From Roridomyces roridus (lineage: Eukaryota; Basidiomycota; Agaricomycetes; Agaricales; Mycenaceae): a stretch of 64,000 nt of DNA. The translations under genes were made by a program, and so were the position numbers. This document shows, in pieces, positions 57,376-64,000 of the stretch (positions are counted from its first letter, which is position 1; the number at the start of each line of letters is the position of its first letter). The notes under the pieces were generated by a model that was not told where the DNA came from, did not search any database, and saw only the letters and a list, made by a program, of their open reading frames with translations. Location: positions 62,001 through 126,000 of the forward strand of contig JARKIF010000072.1 of NCBI GenBank assembly GCA_029378245.1. The letters run 5' to 3'.

Positions 57376-58134
57376 AGCTTTCCCCTCCTTCTTTTCCAAA
57401 TCACAATTCAAGTCGTAGCTCATACGCGTCCACTCCTTATACTGCGATTTTTCCTCGTCTAACTCCTACTTCACTCGTTTAACTCGATTCCCCTCGACCA
57501 ACTCCTAGTACATTCCTTGTATCCGTCTCCCTAGAAAAGTATTCCTAGCTAGATACCAGCATACAATGCAATGTCTTCTCGCCTGGACTCATTTCACCCT
57601 GTTTCAAGGAGGGTATCCACGAGTATAGGATTCCTCAGCCGAGCTCCACCGCCAACCGGTTGTTACGTACAGGCTGATTGTCGGATCCTGCCAAATATCC
57701 GGTGTTCACGTTAGCCCGGCACCGTCGTCGATCTTTTACGTCACTTCCACGCGTAGATACCGACGGTCCGGCATTTCACCAGATCTTTTTGGCTTGGCAC
57801 CTCAAATTCCCAGGTATCCCAGCCAGACGGCCGACTCCCCGTCCCTACATTGTCGTAGAAGACTTGTATCCGTCTTCTATTCCATGTATCGGGAGTAAGC
57901 AAAGTCGTATCCAGCCCCAGCAATTCCCAATTGCCAATCCTCCAATCTCCTTCAGGCACATCATTGTTTCCAGGACCCAAACCGTATGGATGGCGACTCT
58001 GCAGATCGGAATTTTCGATTGGAACTGTGGAGCGCTTGTTCAAATGGATTTATCAGGTCAGGGAGATGGTCACAAATAGGCCGAGACCAAAAATTTCGGT
58101 ATCCGCCCCATCTTTCCTTCGTCCTGCTTCACCA
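57376..58134. other. Intergenic, GTATCC-rich
   Basis: No gene is recognisable. Further GTATCC/GGATAC words occur (near 57518, 57611, 57865, 57907 and 58098), with the last just ahead of gene C. Confidence 0.45.
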
Positions 58135-58666
58135 ATGAGCCTCCCCACCGTTCTTGACGAGTTCAAGCCTGCCCCTGGCTTCGAGATCCGTTGGGCCAGC
58201 GCTCGTACCGATTCTGACGCGTTGCTCAACCTCAGCCCCAACGCTCCTCTTCGTGCTACCTTCAAGCGCGCTACCGACTGCATGAGATCTTGGGTTCGTG
58301 GTCCCATCCTCTCTTTTCACAGTATTCCGGTTGAACCGTCCTTAATACAGGAGCCTTTCCTTACGGAACCCAACCTTTCGCTCGTTATCGCCGAATACGA
58401 GCTTCAGGCTCTATTGTCGTCGGTCGAGATTCGTATTCTCCAGATCAAGTTCGAGTTCCAGCACACTGGCGTCCCTTACGATTCGAGCTTTGAGGCCGCC
58501 CTCATCACCTTCTCGTCTGGCTGCGACCGTTACCGCGCCGGAATTGAGAAGATCAAGGTCGAGCTTGGTATCTATCGATTTACCGCTGAAGGTACGTTTC
58601 ACACATTCTACCCCCGGTCGACCATTGATTCTGTCCCCAGAATCGCGTACTCCCGTCGCGGAATAG
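58135..58666 (+). CDS. Gene C: small spliced protein of the W-intron family
   Basis: Three exons (58135-58293, 58351-58591, 58641-58666) give about 141 residues. The N-terminal part is MSLPTVLDEFKPAPGFEIRW and ends RATDCMRSW at the phase-0 donor after TGG. Exon 2 reads EPFLTEPNLSLVIAEYELQA, LLSSVEIRILQIKFEF, then FSSGCDRYRAGIEKIKVELG. It resembles gene E in LLxxxEIxIxQI and GC(D/N)RYR and gene B in its first exon. The composition is mostly helical; function unknown. Confidence 0.6.
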
Positions 58667-58922
58667 AGTCGTTCAAGGACAGCCAGAGGCTCCAGTAGTA
58701 GCGCCCGGATACTTAGATTGTCATGTAAATTTAAGCAATAATCCGTTTTGGCTTCTTCTGGATCACGGCGTCCCCTCAATTTCAAACCGCCCCGTCCACG
58801 CGATCACCTAAGACGGCGATTGTCGCACACATGGCTGTTTCACAGCCCGGAATAACACTACCACCGGATTACCCTTGCCACCGCCTTATAAAGGGCCGGA
58901 TACAGGCAATCCGCAATTATTC
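58667..58922. other. Short intergenic spacer
   Basis: This holds the 3' region of gene C and the promoter of gene D, with CGGATAC words near 58706 and 58898 and a TATAAAG near 58887. No gene is seen. Confidence 0.45.
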
Positions 58923-59425
58923 ATGGCCGAATTCACTTCCATCCTCGTTACCAACGCCCATAAAGCATTCATCCCCAGCCCTGGCACTGCTACCCGTGTC
59001 GCCGCGGTCTTCCTCGCCTCGGACCACCTCCTCAAGACGCCGACGGAGTACAACACTCGTCTCACGCTTGTCCGAGTAGCGACCTGCCTCAATGCCTGGG
59101 TGCGTTCCTTGTATCCGAGCTCCCCAACGTGTATCTGACCTGGCTACTAGGAACCCCTGTTGACTAACCTCAACGTCACTCACACCGCTCGTTGCCCCGA
59201 GATGGTTGTGCTTGCCGTCGAAGTCAAGGCCAAGATGGAGCGCCTCACTTCGCTCCCGGTCGACGGCACCCTCGATAGTGGCCTTGCCCATACCATTATC
59301 TTCCCCGAGCGCGCTCAGTTTTACAATGGTTATGAGCGCCTCCTCAACGCCGCGCCGTGAGTTCATTTGCACTCCTGCTTGCAATACGCTCATCTCTCCC
59401 TAGCGTCGACCTCAGCGGACTCTAA
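58923..59425 (+). CDS. Gene D: small spliced protein of the W-intron family
   Basis: Three exons (58923-59099, 59151-59356, 59404-59425) give about 134 residues. Exon 1 is MAEFTSILVTNAHKAFIPSP and later FLASDHLLKTPTEYNTRLTL, ending ATCLNAW at the TGG donor. Exon 2 starts EPLLTNLNVTHTARCPEMVV, then LAVEVKAKMERL, and ends with FYNGYERLLNAA. A GTATCC word lies inside the first intron. It shares the exon layout and the EPxLT start of exon 2 with gene C. Function unknown. Confidence 0.6.
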
Positions 59426-59650
59426 GCTAGAATAACTCTCCGGCCGTAGATACTATCCATGTGTACCCAGCTCCGTGATAAATTGGTTATTGTTGACCCA
59501 GAAATCCCTACTTGAGACGTCCACGCGGTGATTTTCCAAGTACCTGGTTCGATACCTGGTTCAGCTGATCGAATTGTCGTATCCGGTGTTTCCGAAATGA
59601 TAGGCGAGTAGTTTTTAGCGATTTTGCATTGAAATAGAGCGCCCTGGACC
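59426..59650. other. Short intergenic spacer
   Basis: It holds the promoter of gene E, with CGTATCCGG near 59579. No gene is seen. Confidence 0.4.
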
Positions 59651-60111
59651 ATGGAGTTCCCTACCCACACCCATCCCTGCGTCTTCAAAATGCTCGTCTC
59701 TCGCTTTACCCGTATCGTTCCCATGCCCGAGTTTACTCCACCCGCCGACCTCCGCGGAGACTGGTTGCACATCATCATCGCTTCGCACGAACTGCTTCAA
59801 CTCGTCGGGCTCGGAGACCACAAGGAGACGAACAAGATCATGTCCAGATGCGCTAGACTCTGGGTGAGCTCGCTACATACTGGTATTCTCGCCGATATTC
59901 ATCCTTGCAGCTCCGTTTCCTCGAGGAACCTTTGATGCTGCTCATCCTCGGCCAGGAGGGTGTCGCCACTCTCCTTGCCGCCATTGAAATCAAGATTACC
60001 CAAATCGCGTACGACCGCAAGAACCTTCATGGGCCCAATTACGTTCGCATTCCCGAGATTGTGAACTCGTTCTTGGTTGGCTGCAACCGCTATCGACTCG
60101 CTCGCTTCTAA
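59651..60111 (+). CDS. Gene E: small spliced protein of the W-intron family
   Basis: Two exons (59651-59863, 59911-60111) give about 137 residues; inner start codons at 59692 and 59725 are possible. Exon 1 has FTPPADLRGDWLHIIIASHE, LLQLVGLGDHKETNKIMSRC and ends ARLW at the TGG donor. Exon 2 is LRFLEEPLMLLILGQEGVAT, LLAAIEIKITQIAYDRK, then FLVGCNRYRLARF and stop. It matches gene C best. It ends 119 bp from the stop codon of the convergent Gypsy integrase frame. Confidence 0.6.
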
Positions 60112-60230
60112 ATAAGCGGTATGTCCTACGTTCTTCTTCCGTACCCTCCCTCAACTGCTTCTTTAGCCTGGTATTCCGTCCCGACCCTTGATACGTAGAT
60201 TTGTAGTCCATGTATCACCGCCGTTTCTTG

Positions 60231-61799
60231 CTAAATACCACGTTGGCTTCTCTTCTTGGTGCGAGTAGAACGCCTCGGCCCTTCCTCGAGTACCAGCTCC
60301 TCATCGCCTTCCAAGGCATCCTCTTCTGCCTTTTCTTCATCGCTCAACTCAGCAGGGTCACGCTGCTCCCAGTCCGGGTCCAAGGTGATGTCCTCAAACT
60401 GATAGTCTCGACCCGAAGTTTCGTCCCTAGGTTGTCGTCGCTCTACTAATATGTCCAATTCTTCTTTGGTCATATCAATCAGCTCTTCGATTTTGCTCTT
60501 GAACTTGATGGTTTTGCGCGCAAAGTATGGAACCACCCGAAACGCTCCAACCTTTCCAGGATACACAGCGCCGTTCATTTCACATACAATGTACGAGCCA
60601 CCTTGCGTTCTTCGCAGAATTACCATGGGGCCCAAGTACTTGGGTTCAAGTTTCGTGTTGAGCGACTTCTCAACTCGAGTATTCCGAATGAGTACCAAGT
60701 CTCCAGGCTGGAAATCATGATTCTTGATCGAATTCCCGAATTCCTCAGCATAGCGCTTGACTGCTGCCAGTTTTTCAGCATCAACACGCTGCCGCATCTC
60801 TTCTACATGTTGCCTATGTTTTGCCAGTGCCCTAGCCCTCAAGCCTACAAGGTCTTCTGTCGGGATTATCTCTCCTGGATAATCTACTAACCAAGTCGCT
60901 TCCACAATGTCGAGTGGCACAGTGGGATGACAACCCGTCACTGCATAATAGGGTGAACAACCCAAGCCGCGTCGGGTTGTAATCCTATCAGCCCATACTA
61001 CTTGCGGTAAGAACCAGAACCATTTCCTAACATCCCCCCCAGTGGCTTTGTATACCATCTGGCGCATTTGCTTATGACCAGATTCCACGGGTCCGTTGGC
61101 TTGTGAGTTGTACGGGGAGATACGAATACCTGTTATCCCATATTTCAGATTCAGCCATTCGAGCGCCGCTAGGAACTGTGGTGCGTTGTCTGTCACGATC
61201 TCCTTCGGACAGCCCCATCTGCAAATGATATGTTCCAGCAAGAAACGTCCCAGCGCAGCTGCGTTGTCGGCTTTAAGACCTTTAGACTCCAGCCACCGAC
61301 TGAGAGAATCCCTAGCCGATACTACGTAACGACAGCCGTTCGATATAGCCCCCATAATCGCAACATTGACATGGATCTTCTGGAACAGGCTCGGCGTGAA
61401 CGTTGGGACCGGAGGTATCCGCAATAACTCTTCTTTTCGAGTCTGGCACAGATGACAACTCTGAACATACCATTTGATGTCATGTTCCATCTCTGGCCAC
61501 CAGAACCTCTGCTCAATTAGAGATCTGGTTGCATATATCCCTCTATGTCCCAAACTATCGTGCGAAGCCCTCATCATGTACATTCTGTGCTCCTTTTCCA
61601 CTACCAGTTTGTGAGCTGAGTCCGCTGAGCGTCGGAATAATCGTCCTTGGGGATCCAAGAAGAATTTCCTAGCGTATTGGATAAAACGCCTCAGTGCCAA
61701 AGGATTTATGTTCTTTGGCCTATTGTTTATAGGATCCAGTAGCCACTGCTTCACGTATCCGAGCTTCCAATCCTGATTCTTCGCTCCTACCGACCTCAT
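60231..61799 (-). CDS. Gypsy integrase frame, first catalytic Asp replaced
   Basis: The HHCC zinc-binding region (H80, H85, C115, C118: ASHDSLGHRG, YVQSCHLCQTRKEE) is followed by the integrase core. The usual first Asp is Asn here (IHVNVAIMG, residue 144; codon AAT, one base from GAT). The second and third residues are present (VTDNAPQF, D203; ANGPVESGHK, E238; spacing DX34E). The C-terminal part has FQPGDLVLIRNTRVEKSLNT, LEPKYLGPMVILRRT and an acidic tail ending KKRSQRGI. The ATG overlaps the stop of the RT frame as ATGA. The frame is otherwise open; strand transfer should fail without the Asp. Confidence 0.85.
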   Translation of the reverse strand: MRSVGAKNQDWKLGYVKQWLLDPINNRPKNINPLALRRFIQYARKFFLDPQGRLFRRSADSAHKLVVEKEHRMYMMRASHDSLGHRGIYATRSLIEQRFWWPEMEHDIKWYVQSCHLCQTRKEELLRIPPVPTFTPSLFQKIHVNVAIMGAISNGCRYVVSARDSLSRWLESKGLKADNAAALGRFLLEHIICRWGCPKEIVTDNAPQFLAALEWLNLKYGITGIRISPYNSQANGPVESGHKQMRQMVYKATGGDVRKWFWFLPQVVWADRITTRRGLGCSPYYAVTGCHPTVPLDIVEATWLVDYPGEIIPTEDLVGLRARALAKHRQHVEEMRQRVDAEKLAAVKRYAEEFGNSIKNHDFQPGDLVLIRNTRVEKSLNTKLEPKYLGPMVILRRTQGGSYIVCEMNGAVYPGKVGAFRVVPYFARKTIKFKSKIEELIDMTKEELDILVERRQPRDETSGRDYQFEDITLDPDWEQRDPAELSDEEKAEEDALEGDEELVLEEGPRRSTRTKKRSQRGI

Positions 61800-64000
61800 G
61801 CCCTCCGGATACGTTTCCCTTTTGCAGGATCGAACTTGAAAGCGTCTGGTGGTAAGAGAGGTTCTTCCTCACGGATATGGCTCATGATAAATTGAGGTAT
61901 CTCCAAGTCTTTCTCTCGGAATTTCTCTCTGATCATTCTAGCTTCCCCGCGTTCCTCCAGATACGCGTCCATACACTGATGTTCGAATTGCAGGAGCACG
62001 TCAGTCGACTCCGTAGCCTCTTCCTTCACCTCAGCGAAGTACCCACCTCTGGTATCGATCCCAGCCTTGAAGTCTTCGAAGTCAGCGGGCTGTTCGATAT
62101 CATAGTCCCAGTCATCGTGTTGCTCGGGCGGCGGGTTATCATCAAATCCGTCCTCCGGGCTTGGATAGTCTGGATCACCTGGTTGTTTCTTGCGTCGAGA
62201 CAGACCATCCGGTGAGAAGGTACAGCCCTTCACATGCTTCAACGTAAAGTGGAACATTAGTATCTCTTCAATCCAACGGTTGATGGTTGCGTTAGGCCCC
62301 ATGCCAGGGTTGTCTAGCATCCCTTTAATGTACATGGCATCTGTTTCCACCACCAAGCGCCGGCATCCAAGTAACCAGTATTGCATATGTTCCAGTGCAC
62401 GCTTGAGCCCGTAAAGTTCGCGTTTTGGTTGTGAAAACCTAGCTTCTCGCTCGTTGAGGGGGATGGAGTCGAACTTTGCATAGTACCGCTTCTTCGGGTC
62501 ATTAGGATCGACTTGATATATCTCTATACCTATAGCCATCCAAGATGTATCCACAGCTAATACTATATCCGAGTCCCAATCGTAATTTAATGGCTTCAAG
62601 GCTTCGCAGTGCTCCACCGAATACTTCAATGTATCCATAGAGCCTTGCGCCTTATCCGTCCATTCAAACTCAATGTCCTTCCTCAGCAAACGAGTGAGCC
62701 AACGCGCCTTTGTCGAATAGTCCTTTATGAACATTCTGAGACAACCAACTACACCTAGGAATTGTCGTACCTGAGAGACGTCCTCAAGAGGAGGCCATCT
62801 CGAGATGACACCAATCCTATCGGTGGACGGTTTTCGCCCTTCGAATGAACACACATGCCCTACTACTGCAAATTCAGCTTTACAGATAATCACCTTGAGA
62901 GCTGAGATAGTGCCTCCGCAGTATTTCAGTCTCTGGGCAATTCTGTTCAGGTTCTGAAAGTGCTCCCATACAAAACGTCGAATCCCCCGATTCTCTGGTA
63001 TAGTCTCATAAGTACCATGTTTGTCCTGATATCGCGATCCTGGCCCTTTCACCGGTACATCGTCGATATACGGGATGGTTATATGAGGTATCTCGTCTTT
63101 GAGGATAAAGGTAACGTCGTCATGGAAGATGGGTACCGAATTCGTCCAGCCCTGCGGCAATTTCACCAATCTCAGAGCTCCAAAGGGTGTTTGAAAGGTA
63201 GTATAGTCGCGAGAGGACTCGGCAATATCCCTATGGTCGTACCCAGAATAGAGATCGAATACAGCTCCGCACGCTCTTCCTGCAAACTGACTCGCAATCT
63301 CATCTGTAGCTGGTGGAATTCCAGAATGCGCTATGGTCACCGCATTCAAAGGTTCCAGCGCATGTACCAACCGGATACTCTTCCCATCCTTCTTTAGTAC
63401 TCCGAAAAACTTCGAACGGTACGAGGAGTTGGACGGCTCGTACACTCCTGCATCGATCTTCTTCTTGATCACTCGACAGAACTCATCTAGCTGACCACGA
63501 GGTATGGGTATAGATCTCTCAACCCAGACCTTATGTTCAACCGTGGGAATTTCAACCGGTGGGAAGAATTCATGTTTCCACGATCCTCTCTCGGAATCAT
63601 CCCATGCGAATGCGTCGTTGTGCTTAGATACAAAGTCATGCATGAGTTTCCGCTCCTCATCCCACAGAAAGCCTTCATCATGAAGCTTGTCTATGCCCTC
63701 CTTCCGTTCTTGGGTGTATCGTCCTGTCGGGACAAAATCCCCTGGATTAGTTGGCAACGTAGGGAGGTCCTTCAATGGGTCCCCAATAATCTGCCTCTGT
63801 ATCCGGTATTTTTCGGGTAACTCGGTGAAGACTGGTTTCGTCTTCAGGGCCACAGGTTTGTACTTTTTGCCGGCAAACGCCTCCAGGACCGGGATACCAG
63901 GATCTAAGACTGAGTCCGATTCCAGTCGCGGTACATGGCCGTGTACAGAGCACTTGAAACATTCCTTGGCGGTGTCCTCTTCATGACACCGTTTCCTCCT
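61796..64000 (-). CDS. Gypsy reverse transcriptase and RNase H, 5' end outside the window
   Basis: The frame is open from the window edge; the inner ATG at 63853 is not the real start. At the edge it reads ECFKCSVHGHVPRLESDSVL, then the RT starts around WVERSIPIPRGQ. RT blocks: SKFFGVLKKDGKSIRLVHAL, AVFDLYSGYDHRDIAESSRD and the catalytic PYIDDVPVKG (YIDD at 63059-63070). GKxxPSTDRIGVISRWP and VRQFLGVVGCLRMFIKDYS mark the connection. RNase H blocks are DIVLAVDTSWMAIGIEIYQ, FSQPKRELYGLKRAL and LVVETDAMYIKGML. It ends FDPAKGKRIRRA at 61796, where the integrase would normally continue in the same frame. Confidence 0.88.
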   Translation of the reverse strand, partial: RRKRCHEEDTAKECFKCSVHGHVPRLESDSVLDPGIPVLEAFAGKKYKPVALKTKPVFTELPEKYRIQRQIIGDPLKDLPTLPTNPGDFVPTGRYTQERKEGIDKLHDEGFLWDEERKLMHDFVSKHNDAFAWDDSERGSWKHEFFPPVEIPTVEHKVWVERSIPIPRGQLDEFCRVIKKKIDAGVYEPSNSSYRSKFFGVLKKDGKSIRLVHALEPLNAVTIAHSGIPPATDEIASQFAGRACGAVFDLYSGYDHRDIAESSRDYTTFQTPFGALRLVKLPQGWTNSVPIFHDDVTFILKDEIPHITIPYIDDVPVKGPGSRYQDKHGTYETIPENRGIRRFVWEHFQNLNRIAQRLKYCGGTISALKVIICKAEFAVVGHVCSFEGRKPSTDRIGVISRWPPLEDVSQVRQFLGVVGCLRMFIKDYSTKARWLTRLLRKDIEFEWTDKAQGSMDTLKYSVEHCEALKPLNYDWDSDIVLAVDTSWMAIGIEIYQVDPNDPKKRYYAKFDSIPLNEREARFSQPKRELYGLKRALEHMQYWLLGCRRLVVETDAMYIKGMLDNPGMGPNATINRWIEEILMFHFTLKHVKGCTFSPDGLSRRKKQPGDPDYPSPEDGFDDNPPPEQHDDWDYDIEQPADFEDFKAGIDTRGGYFAEVKEEATESTDVLLQFEHQCMDAYLEERGEARMIREKFREKDLEIPQFIMSHIREEEPLLPPDAFKFDPAKGKRIRRA

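Larger units (their letters stand above)
60231..64000 (-). mobile_element. Gypsy-type LTR retrotransposon, pol region, partial at the window end
   Basis: The order RT, RNase H, integrase on the minus strand identifies Ty3/Gypsy. The frame is open to the last base of the window, so gag and the 5' LTR lie outside. The 3' LTR was not recognised between 52 and 60 kb. If the element ends beyond the small-gene cluster, genes A-E would be inside it. The integrase lacks its first catalytic Asp and pol is split into two frames, so this copy is probably not autonomous. Confidence 0.85.

Overview
The window looks like one piece of a transposon-rich basidiomycete genome, probably a mushroom-forming Agaricomycete. 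Genes carry many 41-60 bp introns. The recognisable families are expanded in that group: DUF6534 membrane proteins, MYND proteins beginning MHPSL, fungal-type kinases, Plavaka/tnp2 transposases, RecQ-like helicases and DUF6589 proteins. I see no prokaryotic, organellar or rRNA signal. I name no species.

Layout. 1-17.9 kb is mostly host genes: an F-box-like C-terminus (2.7-3.2 kb), an intact six-exon DUF6534 gene (4.6-5.9 kb), a kinase-like gene split by a hAT-type MITE with an 8-bp target duplication (9.06-10.25 kb), a conserved hypothetical gene (10.9-11.9 kb), a Zn2Cys6 transcription factor (12.8-14.6 kb) and a MYND gene (15.9-17.9 kb). 17.93-23.42 kb is a Plavaka-type CACTA element. It sits in the last exon of the MYND gene and supplies that gene's present stop codon; its own transposase is broken by a solo LTR. 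23.66-26.72 kb is an apparently intact Tc1/mariner-type element inserted in a fragment that is paralogous to the gene at 28.8-29.4 kb. 27.1-30.5 kb holds a SET-domain gene, that conserved hypothetical gene and a HAD glycerol-phosphatase-like gene.

30.6-36.6 kb has no recognisable gene. It carries identical 155-bp and 168-bp direct repeats, a long array of a degenerate CTCTCGATAGCGG motif, a tandem repeat and a run of 23 G. 36.64-45.84 kb is a full-length Copia element on the minus strand, with a GATGT target duplication, that has been invaded three times: by a solo LTR, by a tRNA-like SINE with a poly-A tail and 11-bp duplication, and by a 2.7-kb element with long terminal inverted repeats (TIRs) in its 5' LTR. 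45.8-48 kb is repeats. 48.06-51.7 kb is a convergent RecQ-like helicase / DUF6589 pair.

53.6-60.1 kb holds five spliced plus-strand genes, four of them one divergent family of small proteins. They lie directly behind, and opposite in orientation to, a Gypsy pol (minus strand, 60.2-64 kb, continuing out of the window). A GGATAC/GTATCC motif recurs through their non-coding sequence. This cluster is the best candidate here for something undescribed.
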